Shown piece by piece: positions 18,484 to 25,528 of a stretch of 33,897 bases of DNA. Position 1 is the first letter of the stretch. Every line of letters begins with the position of its first letter. The position numbers were made by a program, and so were the translations under genes. Source of the DNA: JBAZQS01 sp041645075 (GTDB lineage: Bacteria; Patescibacteriota; Patescibacteriia; 2-01-FULL-39-33); the NCBI GenBank assembly GCA_041645075.1, contig JBAZQS010000008.1, positions 1 to 33,897 of the forward strand, read 5' to 3'. The notes under the pieces are model-generated. The model was not told the DNA's origin, made no database searches, and saw only the letters and a program-made list of their open reading frames with translations.

Positions 18484-18550
18484 TTTACCCTGTGGAATAA
18501 AATTCCGCTCATTTTTTTGTCAAATGTAAAATTCTATTCCACAGGGTAAA
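18484..18550. promoter_or_regulatory. hairpin in the leuS leader
   Basis: A 16-bp perfect inverted repeat, TTTACCCTGTGGAATA on the left and its complement ending at 18550, extends by four more pairs after one mismatch. It lies 17 nt upstream of the leuS ATG, where the transcript hairpin could affect ribosome access or attenuation. It could equally be a dispersed palindrome. Possible minus-strand -35 boxes are TTGACA inside the loop and TTGAAA about 30 nt beyond the right arm, but no convincing -10 fixes the start. Confidence 0.5.
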
Positions 18551-18603
18551 GCTTACCATAAATGCCAATTTTTTTCAATTTGCCGGTTAATTTTAGAAAA
18601 CTA

Positions 18604-18632
18604 TTGACAAGATAATGAATATGTGATTTAAT
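18604..18632 (+). promoter_or_regulatory. promoter of the plus-strand membrane protein gene
   Basis: TTGACA (18604-18609), 17-nt spacer, TTTAAT (18627-18632). It gives a leader of about 60 nt before the ATG at 18700. Confidence 0.6.
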
Positions 18633-18699
18633 GAGTTAAATCAGTAATCTGATTTTATCAAAACGTACCATAAAATTTAGTAAGAAGGCGGGAAAAACG

Positions 18700-19263
18700 A
18701 TGTGGATTTCAGCTGTTGTTAGCGCCATGTTTCATTTGGTGGCCTGTTTCCTGATGTTGGTGGTTCAATTCTGGGAATCTGAGTCCGGCAAACTGCAAGG
18801 CAGAAACACCCTTATCCCCGGGACCAACCAACAGTTCCTATACTGGCAGGACTTCTACTGCCAATTATATGGGGATCTGATTGGACTACCATTGATCACC
18901 TGGCCATTTTTTTATCTGGTGATGACCGATAAAGTATCGGCACATCAATGGATTTCCCTGTGTATGCTGACCCTTATCGGCGCCATATTCTTCGTAAATA
19001 TGTGCCTGAGCAAAACTCACAAACCTGATTCGGGATATCATGAAGTAGGAAAAATTTCCTGGGTTGGCATTATTCATGCCCTCTATTTGGGACTTAATGC
19101 GGGGGGAATCCTGATCATGGTGTGGTCCATAATCAACGGCAACTTACACGGACCAATAATGTGGGCGGCCAACACCGGAAGTATTTTTTACCTCATCACC
19201 TTTATTATGGACACGAGAGCCGGACACTTCGCTCCCCTGAAGCGGCTCCCCACCCTCAAATGA
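18700..19263 (+). CDS. unrecognised polytopic membrane protein
   Basis: 187 aa, not recognised. About five membrane helices: residues 3-24, 57-76, 83-103, 118-142 and 150-168. Loops are rich in aromatic and polar residues (YWQDFYCQLYGD; NLHGPIMWAANTG) and the C-terminus is basic (RLPTLK). The ATG is preceded by AGAAGG about 13 nt upstream, a weak SD, and by a consensus promoter; a strong terminator follows. It is alone on the plus strand between leuS and the convergent GH16 gene and shares its terminator with the latter. Unlike most neighbours it has no inserted repeat and carries a promoter and terminator of its own, which suggests an accessory, possibly transferred gene. No function is assigned. 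Confidence 0.75.
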   Translation: MWISAVVSAMFHLVACFLMLVVQFWESESGKLQGRNTLIPGTNQQFLYWQDFYCQLYGDLIGLPLITWPFFYLVMTDKVSAHQWISLCMLTLIGAIFFVNMCLSKTHKPDSGYHEVGKISWVGIIHALYLGLNAGGILIMVWSIINGNLHGPIMWAANTGSIFYLITFIMDTRAGHFAPLKRLPTLK

Positions 19264-19317
19264 CTTCTCGCTGGAAAAAACCAGCCAATAAATCTTCAGC
19301 CGTCAAAAAATTTAAAA

Positions 19318-19356
19318 CCCGCCAACTTGGTTTTTTCCAAGTGGCGGGTCTTTTAT
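19318..19356. terminator. bidirectional intrinsic terminator between convergent genes
   Basis: Stem CCCGCCAACTTGG (19318-19330) / CCAAGTGGCGGG (19337-19348) with one bulged A and a loop of six T. It is followed by TCTTTTATTTTAT on the plus strand and by TTTTAAATTTTTT on the minus strand, so it serves both the membrane protein gene and the GH16 gene. Confidence 0.9.
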
Positions 19357-19374
19357 TTTATACCCTTTTAATAA

Positions 19375-21831
19375 TTACCGAGCAGATGGTTTAAAGACCA
19401 GCAAGTGGCCGGTCTGATAATAATGTTCTGAATTCAAAAAGAACGAGCGGATAAAGGAGAGTTGGCCGTCCTTGAGCCGCAATACGTCAACACCGCGTCG
19501 GTCTTTTGCTCCCTGAAGAAGCGAGCCGCTACCGAAGTGGTCTACAAACCGACAGGTGGCGTATAACAAACCGTCATTTCCCATGGTGATTGAGCCGGCG
19601 CCGAAGTCGGCAAACTTGCTTTTTATGGTGCCGCTGGCCACATCCACAACATAAATGCCACCGCCACCATAATAGGAGTTGCCGTAAGCGCCAACCAACC
19701 CCGTTTTACCATCGGGAGTGAGAACAATCTCGCCGGCGTAATCGTCGACATAATCGACAAGATTAAAATTACCGGTTCCTAAATTGATTTTGTCTATGGC
19801 TCCCGCGGCATACGAGTATGACGAGACCAGGCCGTAAGTTCCGGCTGGATTGGCATGGGCGTCGCCGAAAATGATTTGCGTGGTTTGAACCGGAATAGTT
19901 GAAACCAGCGCCGTATCTGTTATCAGTGAAAAGCCCGTATAGGCCTCATAAACCGAAATGCGTCCGTCCGCAAGTAAGGTGGAATATCGCCGGTCCACGC
20001 TTTTTGGAATATTGGAGGATTCCAACTTCCAACTGGTCAGATTGGCTTTTTGGTTTAGGGCATAAGCAAATCGCCCATCATCCGTATACAAAGGATAGAT
20101 GTTGCTGCTACCGTTAAACGGCAAAGTCATAATCGCCTGTCCCGTTTCCACAGAAATGACATAATTCTGCGGGTTGGTAACAAAGAGACCGGTCGGGTCG
20201 GCTGATGACACAACTTCGCCTGCCAGCAAGCCCAAAACATAATTGCCGGTCAGATCCAAGACAATAGTCCCGAAAGTATGGGCTCCACCGCTTGATGTCG
20301 GCGAAACATACAGAAGAGCATGCTCGGCCGGCGAGAAAGATGGGTTGTAAACAATTGTCTTGGTCGCAGACGTCACGGTTTTGCCATTCTTGGATGCCAC
20401 CATTGTGAAATTGTTGGCGCCGGAAGACAAACTGACGTCGCGACGGAATCCGCCGTAGTCAAGAGTAATTGGTTGGCCATTAATCGTTACCTGGTCCGCA
20501 TCGCCGACATAACCGCAAATCGGATAAACCCTCAGGTTAGTCGTAATAGAGTTTGGCTGGGTGCTAAACTGGATAATAGATGGTGTTGGCGTCGGAGTCG
20601 GTGTCGGCGTGGGTGTGGGTGTAACCGTCGGAGTTGGCGTCGGAGTCGGTGTCGGTGTTGCCGTCGGCCGCGGCGTAGGAGTTGGCGTGGGTCGAGGCGT
20701 GGGCGTTGGCCGCGGAGTCGGTGTTGGAGTTGGGGTTGGGGTTGGTTTAATAAACTTAAAACCGGATACCACGATTTCCGCATTCTTGCCATTCTTGGGA
20801 GCTGACCCATTATATAGCCAGAAATTAAAACGGAAATTTTCCTTGCCCGCAGGCGGAACTCCGGAAGTTTTATACCAACTCTTAATCAGCTTGCTCGTTG
20901 GCGGCGTGCCATTGAGATATCCGCCATAATACATTTTCCATTCCACGCGATTCTTTGACCATGTCATGAAGGTCGTTACATCTTGCATTTGATTATTTAA
21001 TGCCACCTTAAAACGAACCGCGTTTGAACTATTCCACGGGTCGGAGCAGGGCTGAAGAACAAACTGGGCATTTGTTCCATCGGTCGCCCGGTTCCATTTG
21101 GCGAATTCAATATCAATTTCCCGATAATTGTACTGGGGCGCCAAAGTGTCCCAAGTGAACATACCAAAGACCAACATCGGATCCAACAAATCCACGCGAC
21201 CGTGGGTCTGCATAATGTAGGTGCCATAGCCCAAAGATTTGGCATTGATTACCTCGGTTCCGTACCATTGCCTATTTTTCTTCTTGACCGTGAGGTGCAA
21301 TCCGGCTTTATCGACCCAGACATTGGAAGAGCTGTCGGAAAATCTCATCGGACCGGGACCGGCGGGAAAATCGGCACGCTTGACCGTCCACTTGTAATTG
21401 GAAAAATTAATTGTTCTGACTTTTGGTCCGCGGTCGGCAAACACCGAAGCCACCGCTTGCGGGATAGCCGGCAAAGCCGTGCTGCCGCTAAAAATTGGCG
21501 GGGTAATTTTTTTAGAAATCAGAAAGGCGGCAAAGCGAGTCGCATACTGGTCATAACCGCCGGTTACCACATTGGCTTGCCACTTGCCATTGCTGTTAAT
21601 GGAAACGGTCGGTGAAGCAAATGTTGGTTTGGTCCACCAATTGTCGCCAACTTTAATTACCACCGCCACACGATATTGGCTGGTTTTAACGCCCTTGACT
21701 TTTCCCTTCAAATAAACGTCGGAAGAACTGCCGTATTTTGGCAGGTGGGTGATTTTAATCGACGGCGAAGAAGCCTGGGCCGTTGCCATTGAAAAAGCAA
21801 ACAGCAGCATTGAGAGACAGAAACCTTTCAT
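19375..21831 (-). CDS. exported GH16-like glycan hydrolase with Pro-Thr linker and propeller-like C-terminus
   Basis: 818 aa from ATG 21831, chosen because GGAGG sits 5 nt upstream; an ATG four codons earlier overlaps that SD. The signal peptide is residues 1 to about 21 (MKGFCLSMLLFAFSMATAQA). A beta-rich Ig-like N-terminal domain follows (about 25-120), then a GH16-type concanavalin-like domain (about 140-355). The latter holds the catalytic motif EIDIE (238-242; nucleophile E238, D240, acid/base E242) preceded by FGMFTWD. GH16 enzymes cleave beta-1,3/1,4-glucans or galactans. A Pro-Thr repeat linker (about 361-416) leads to an Ig-like piece (YPICGYVGDADQVTINGQPI) and a repeat region of about 330 residues resembling a beta-propeller (VVDVASGTIKSKF; LTPDGKTGLVGAY). 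It has its own promoter, SD and terminator, unlike most neighbours. The substrate is unknown. Confidence 0.85.
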   Translation of the reverse strand: MKGFCLSMLLFAFSMATAQASSPSIKITHLPKYGSSSDVYLKGKVKGVKTSQYRVAVVIKVGDNWWTKPTFASPTVSINSNGKWQANVVTGGYDQYATRFAAFLISKKITPPIFSGSTALPAIPQAVASVFADRGPKVRTINFSNYKWTVKRADFPAGPGPMRFSDSSSNVWVDKAGLHLTVKKKNRQWYGTEVINAKSLGYGTYIMQTHGRVDLLDPMLVFGMFTWDTLAPQYNYREIDIEFAKWNRATDGTNAQFVLQPCSDPWNSSNAVRFKVALNNQMQDVTTFMTWSKNRVEWKMYYGGYLNGTPPTSKLIKSWYKTSGVPPAGKENFRFNFWLYNGSAPKNGKNAEIVVSGFKFIKPTPTPTPTPTPRPTPTPRPTPTPTPRPTATPTPTPTPTPTVTPTPTPTPTPTPTPSIIQFSTQPNSITTNLRVYPICGYVGDADQVTINGQPITLDYGGFRRDVSLSSGANNFTMVASKNGKTVTSATKTIVYNPSFSPAEHALLYVSPTSSGGAHTFGTIVLDLTGNYVLGLLAGEVVSSADPTGLFVTNPQNYVISVETGQAIMTLPFNGSSNIYPLYTDDGRFAYALNQKANLTSWKLESSNIPKSVDRRYSTLLADGRISVYEAYTGFSLITDTALVSTIPVQTTQIIFGDAHANPAGTYGLVSSYSYAAGAIDKINLGTGNFNLVDYVDDYAGEIVLTPDGKTGLVGAYGNSYYGGGGIYVVDVASGTIKSKFADFGAGSITMGNDGLLYATCRFVDHFGSGSLLQGAKDRRGVDVLRLKDGQLSFIRSFFLNSEHYYQTGHLLVFKPSAR
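20583..20752. repeat. Pro-Thr linker repeat
   Basis: A low-complexity tract of GGNGTN hexamers on the plus strand (GTCGGAGTCGGTGTCGGC and the like). On the coding minus strand it reads as Thr-Pro dipeptides with occasional Arg/Ala/Val. It is prone to slippage and length change. Confidence 0.9.
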
Positions 21832-21902
21832 GATAACCTCCATTTTTCTTCAAATTTCAAGGAAATTACGGGTTTAGTTGTTAAGGTACTTCTTTGGGAT
21901 AA

Positions 21903-21931
21903 AGCATACTACTCTGGCATGTTATTGTCAA
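21903..21931 (-). promoter_or_regulatory. promoter of the GH16-like gene, with operator half-site
   Basis: On the minus strand TTGACA (21931-21926), 17-nt spacer, TATGCT (21908-21903). The spacer begins with ATAACATGCC (21925-21916), the same 10 bases that form half of the dyad over the divergent promoter. Leader of about 65 nt. Confidence 0.75.
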
Positions 21932-21952
21932 TAAATAAAAAACTTGCCAATG

Positions 21953-22015
21953 GGAAATAGAAATGTCATAGTAAGTTATACTAATATCATGCCTTACTAT
22001 GACATTATCATTTCC
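21953..22015. promoter_or_regulatory. large dyad between divergent promoters
   Basis: Two 23-base arms (21953-21975 and 21993-22015) match in inverted orientation at 20 of 23 positions, with 14 contiguous bases (AATGTCATAGTAAG) next to a 17-base loop. It lies between the GH16 promoter and the promoter of the 89-aa gene. It could be an operator, a silencing hairpin or a dispersed palindrome. Confidence 0.6.
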
Positions 22016-22038
22016 TTGCGACAGCAACGAAAAGGTTC

Positions 22039-22067
22039 TTGACTTTTATTATTAACGGTTATAACAT
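22039..22067 (+). promoter_or_regulatory. promoter of the 89-aa protein gene
   Basis: TTGACT (22039-22044), 17-nt spacer, TAACAT (22062-22067). The -10 box is embedded in the ATAACATG dyad. Leader of about 50 nt. Confidence 0.6.
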
Positions 22068-22077
22068 GCCATGTTAT
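22061..22077. promoter_or_regulatory. operator-like dyad ATAACATG-C-CATGTTAT
   Basis: A perfect 8-1-8 inverted repeat overlapping the -10 box of the plus-strand promoter. Its first ten bases, ATAACATGCC, recur on the opposite strand at 21925-21916 in the spacer of the GH16 promoter. A repressor bound here would block the promoter. The regulator is not in the window as far as can be seen. Confidence 0.6.
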
Positions 22078-22122
22078 GATTAATAACAGTTCATTAAAGT
22101 TAAGCAAAAGGAGGACGCTTAA

Positions 22123-22392
22123 ATGAACTTTCAAATTCAAAGATACTGCAAGTTCTTACAAGAAAATAACATTTGTTCTGATTCAAAACATCAATGTAGT
22201 CGAATTAATGATCCCGAAGGGCAAAAAATTTGCGAGGGCATCACCAGCCAAATAAAGGGTGACCGCCCGCGGGTTCAAAAAACCATTTCCCGTCCGGTTA
22301 CGAAATTTGATTTCTCCAAAGGAGAAAGAGAAGCTGACGAGGAGTGGCAAAAATTTTGTCGAGACAATCATATACCTATTCCCAAGACCTAA
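22123..22392 (+). CDS. unrecognised small Cys-containing protein
   Basis: 89 aa, not recognised. Very polar, with no signal peptide or membrane helix, so probably cytoplasmic. Five Cys (C9, C18, C25, C37, C80), the first four spaced 9, 7 and 12 apart, could bind a metal; this is only a possibility. The middle is basic (KGDRPRVQKTISRPVTKF) and the C-terminus (GEREADEEWQKFCRDNHIPIPKT) looks helical. It has a strong SD (AAAAGGAGG, 8 nt before the ATG), its own promoter with an operator-like dyad, and a terminator shared with uvrA. The shared operator motif suggests co-regulation with the divergent GH16-like gene. Confidence 0.75.
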   Translation: MNFQIQRYCKFLQENNICSDSKHQCSRINDPEGQKICEGITSQIKGDRPRVQKTISRPVTKFDFSKGEREADEEWQKFCRDNHIPIPKT

Positions 22393-22414
22393 AACCAAAA
22401 AGTCACGAAAACCT

Positions 22415-22442
22415 AAAACCCGCTGTCTGATAAGCGGGTTTT
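22415..22442. terminator. bidirectional intrinsic terminator
   Basis: Stem AAAACCCGCT (22415-22424) / AGCGGGTTTT (22433-22442) with an 8-base loop and flanking A and T tracts. It ends the 89-aa gene on the plus strand and uvrA on the minus strand. Confidence 0.9.
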
Positions 22443-22454
22443 TAAATTTGAAAA

Positions 22455-25304
22455 TTAATTCTTGATGATTTTTTTCAAATACTGCCCCGTATAGCTCTTG
22501 GCCATCTTAGCCACCTCCATTGGCGTGCCTTCGGCCACTAAATAGCCGCCCTTATCCCCGCCTTCGGGCCCCAAATCAATAATCCAATCCGCCGATTTAA
22601 TGACGTCCAAATTATGCTCAATAATTAAAACCGAATTATTCTTGTCGGCTAATTTATGCAAAACCTGAAGCAAGCGGTTAATATCGTCAAAATGCAGACC
22701 GGTCGTGGGCTCGTCTAAAATATAAAGCGTCTTGCCGGTCGGCCTTCTGGATAATTCGGTGGCCAATTTTACTCTTTGCGCTTCCCCGCCGGAAAGCGTG
22801 GTCGCGCTTTGGCCCAGTCGCAAATAACCCAAGCCGACTTCTTCTAAAATATTCAATTTATCAACAATGGCCTGGTCTGATTCAAAAAATTGCTTGGCCT
22901 CGCTCACGGTCATCGCTAAAACGTCGGCAATATTTTTTTCTTTATAATGTATTTCCAATGCCTTGTGATTATACCTTTTGCCGTGGCATTCTTCGCATTC
23001 CACATAAACATCGGGCAAAAATTGCATTTCAATTTTTACCAGGCCATCGCCCGAGCAGGTCTCACAGCGCCCGCCGCCTTTAACATTAAAACTGAAATGC
23101 CCCTGATTAAAGCCGCGCATCTTGCTTTCCGGAAGCGAGGCGTATAAATCGCGAATGTAAGTAAAGACGCCGGTATAGGTGGCCGGATTGGAACGCGGCG
23201 TCCGGCCAATGGGCGACTGGTCAATATTTATGACTTTATCTAAATTTTCCAAGCCCTTGATTTCCTTATGCCGGCCCGGCAGTTCCTTGGCGCGATAAAA
23301 TTTATTGGCCAGGGCCTTGGCTAAAATTTCGGCCATTAAAGTTGATTTGCCCGAGCCGGAGACGCCGGTGACGCAAACCAATTTGCCCAGAGGAATTTTG
23401 ACATTAATATTTTTTAAATTAAATTCTTGGGCGCCGATGATTTCTATATGCTTGCCATTGCCTCGGCGAAAGGCCTTGGGCATTTCTATTTTTTTCAAAC
23501 CGGACAAATATTGGCCGGTAATGGATTTCTTATGATTCTTAATCTCGGGAAATGTGCCCTCGGCTACCACTTCGCCGCCATAAGAGCCGGCGCCCGGCCC
23601 AATGTCAATCAGCCAATCGGCCGCGGCCATCATTTGCTCGTCGTGTTCCACCACTAAAATTGAATTGCCTTTATCGCGCAACTTTTTCAAAGTGTCTATT
23701 AATTTGCCGGTGTCGCGCGCGTGCAGGCCGATTGACGGTTCGTCTAAAATATAAATTACCGATTCCAGGCCCGAGCCGATCTGGGTGGCCAAACGAATCC
23801 GCTGGGCTTCGCCGCCGGCTAAAGTATTGGCGCCGCGGCTTAAGGTCAGATAGTTGAGCCCGACATTCTGTAAAAATCCCAAACGTTTGTTGGTTTCCCT
23901 GATAATTTGCTTGGAGATTTTTGCTTCGCGCGATGAGGCCGGCCATTTTTTATTTAAATTATTAAAAAAATCCACCGCTTTATCAATCGCCAAATCAGTG
24001 ACCTCGGCAATGGACAAATTATCAACGGTCACGGCCAAGCTTTCCGGCTTCAGCCGTTTGCCGCCGCAAGAGGGGCAAGTGGAAACCCGCATATATTCTT
24101 CTAAGGTTTTTTGCAGATATTCTGATTTGGTTTCTTGATGTTTGTTTTTTAAAAATTTTATTACGCCTTCAAAAATCATTTTTTTGCCGTCAACCGCGTA
24201 TTCTTCATCGCCCGCGCCGTGGAAAATAATCGCCATCACCCTTTCCGGCAAATCACCAACCGGGACATTTAAATCAAACTGGTATTTTTTAGCCACCTGT
24301 TCCAATAATTTTATGTTGGAATTCTGCGAGGCGAAATTCCGCGACCAGGGCTTAATCGCGCCTTCAGCCAAAGTTAATTTTTTATTGGGCATAATCAAAT
24401 CCGGGTCAATGACTAATTTGGTGCCCAAGCCGCGGCAAGCCGGACAGGCGCCGAAAGAAGAATTAAAAGAAAAACTATGCGGCTCAATTTCCGGCAAATT
24501 TAGGCCGCAATTATTGCAGACATAATTAAGATTAAAATGAAGGTCTTGATCTTTATCGGGCAAATAAAAATGAATAAAACCGTTGCCCAAGTCCAAGGCT
24601 GAATTCAAACTTTTTTGCAGCCGCTGAAGCCTGAAATCGTCCGCTAATTTTTCTTTAATTTCCGAAGAAATTATAATGTTATCAATTAGAATTTCTATGG
24701 TATGGCTTATGTTTTTATCAAGCGGGAGCGGCCGGGCCTCGTCAATATTATAAAAACTGCCGTCAATCCGCAACAACTCATAATGGGCTTTGTGAATTGA
24801 CTCAATCTGCTGGGTATGCGAGCCCTTTTTATTAAAAACAACCGGCGCCAGAATCTGAAGCCGGGTGTCCAAGGGAAAATCAATAATTTTTTCTAAAATC
24901 TGATTGGGGGTCTGCTTGGAAATTTCCTGGCCGCACTCCGGGCAGTGAACCACGCCCACTTTGGCATAAAGCAATCTTAAATAATCATAAATTTCCGTAA
25001 TCGTGCCCACGGTGGAGCGCGGATTGATGGCCGCGGATTTTTGCTCAATGGCGATGGTCGGTGACAAGCCCTCAATGCTGTCCACATCCGGCTTGTCCAT
25101 CAAATCCAAAAATTGCTTGGCATAGGAGGATAAGCTTTCGGCGTATCGGCGCTGGCCTTCGGCGTAAATCGTGTCAAAAGCCAAAGACGACTTGCCCGAG
25201 CCGGAAAGGCCGGTAATCACCACGAGCTTATATTTGGGAATATCAACATTGATTCCCTTTAAATTATTTACCCGCGCGCCCCTGATGGAAATTTTATCCA
25301 ACAT
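22455..25304 (-). CDS. uvrA: excinuclease ABC subunit A
   Basis: 949 aa, the usual length. It is the damage-recognition ATPase of nucleotide excision repair and loads UvrB on DNA. There are two ABC modules: Walker A 1 GLSGSGKSS (residues 32-40) and Walker A 2 GVSGSGKST in the second half, signature motifs LSRGANTLAGGEAQR and LSGGEAQRVKLA, and Walker B with LDEPSIGLHARD and LDEPTTGLHFDD. Zinc-knuckle Cys pairs are CPEC … CNNCG … CPAC in the first half, CPSCGG, and CETCSGDG … CEECHGKRY in the second. SPTIAIEQK and SNPATYTGVFTYIRDLYA are family hallmarks. It has a perfect promoter and a terminator, so it is probably a single-gene unit. ATG without SD. No inserted repeats. Confidence 0.98.
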   Translation of the reverse strand: MLDKISIRGARVNNLKGINVDIPKYKLVVITGLSGSGKSSLAFDTIYAEGQRRYAESLSSYAKQFLDLMDKPDVDSIEGLSPTIAIEQKSAAINPRSTVGTITEIYDYLRLLYAKVGVVHCPECGQEISKQTPNQILEKIIDFPLDTRLQILAPVVFNKKGSHTQQIESIHKAHYELLRIDGSFYNIDEARPLPLDKNISHTIEILIDNIIISSEIKEKLADDFRLQRLQKSLNSALDLGNGFIHFYLPDKDQDLHFNLNYVCNNCGLNLPEIEPHSFSFNSSFGACPACRGLGTKLVIDPDLIMPNKKLTLAEGAIKPWSRNFASQNSNIKLLEQVAKKYQFDLNVPVGDLPERVMAIIFHGAGDEEYAVDGKKMIFEGVIKFLKNKHQETKSEYLQKTLEEYMRVSTCPSCGGKRLKPESLAVTVDNLSIAEVTDLAIDKAVDFFNNLNKKWPASSREAKISKQIIRETNKRLGFLQNVGLNYLTLSRGANTLAGGEAQRIRLATQIGSGLESVIYILDEPSIGLHARDTGKLIDTLKKLRDKGNSILVVEHDEQMMAAADWLIDIGPGAGSYGGEVVAEGTFPEIKNHKKSITGQYLSGLKKIEMPKAFRRGNGKHIEIIGAQEFNLKNINVKIPLGKLVCVTGVSGSGKSTLMAEILAKALANKFYRAKELPGRHKEIKGLENLDKVINIDQSPIGRTPRSNPATYTGVFTYIRDLYASLPESKMRGFNQGHFSFNVKGGGRCETCSGDGLVKIEMQFLPDVYVECEECHGKRYNHKALEIHYKEKNIADVLAMTVSEAKQFFESDQAIVDKLNILEEVGLGYLRLGQSATTLSGGEAQRVKLATELSRRPTGKTLYILDEPTTGLHFDDINRLLQVLHKLADKNNSVLIIEHNLDVIKSADWIIDLGPEGGDKGGYLVAEGTPMEVAKMAKSYTGQYLKKIIKN

Positions 25305-25374
25305 AGAGATAAAATTGAGTGGTTAATGAATTTTAACCGGAGACCGCCTAACCGACTAAAATTAAACAAGGTTT

Positions 25375-25403
25375 ATTATATAACTTTCATTTGGGGTTGT
25401 CAA
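25375..25403 (-). promoter_or_regulatory. uvrA promoter, perfect consensus
   Basis: On the minus strand TTGACA (25403-25398), 17-nt spacer, TATAAT (25380-25375). Leader of about 64 nt to the ATG at 25304. No LexA-type box (CTG-N10-CAG or GAAC-N4-GTTC) is seen over it. Confidence 0.85.
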
Positions 25404-25420
25404 TAAAAGAGCAAGATAAA

Positions 25421-25444
25421 TAAAAACCCCGCTTTTCGGCGGGG
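25421..25444 (-). terminator. intrinsic terminator after the peptidase gene/por operon
   Basis: Reading the minus strand: CCCCGC (25444-25439), loop CGAAAA, GCGGGG (25432-25427), then TTTTTATTTATC. It lies 85 nt past the stop of the M64-type gene. Confidence 0.85.
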
Positions 25445-25528
25445 ATTATTGATTATATATTTAATTGAAAACTTCTTAATAACGACTTTGCCGAGAAGCG
25501 AGTTTTGAAAAATTTGCCAACCCGATCT

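Noticed and set aside
20583..20752. Tandem repeat as CRISPR or origin iterons
   Set aside because: It is hexamer coding repeat for Thr-Pro within an open reading frame.
20561..20929. Gly-Val-rich plus-strand reading frame opposite the Pro-Thr linker
   Set aside because: It is a shadow of the repeat-coded linker of the GH16-like gene, without SD or promoter.
18700..22392. Prophage or plasmid remnant
   Set aside because: No integrase, replication, capsid or attachment sequence was seen; only three genes with their own signals.
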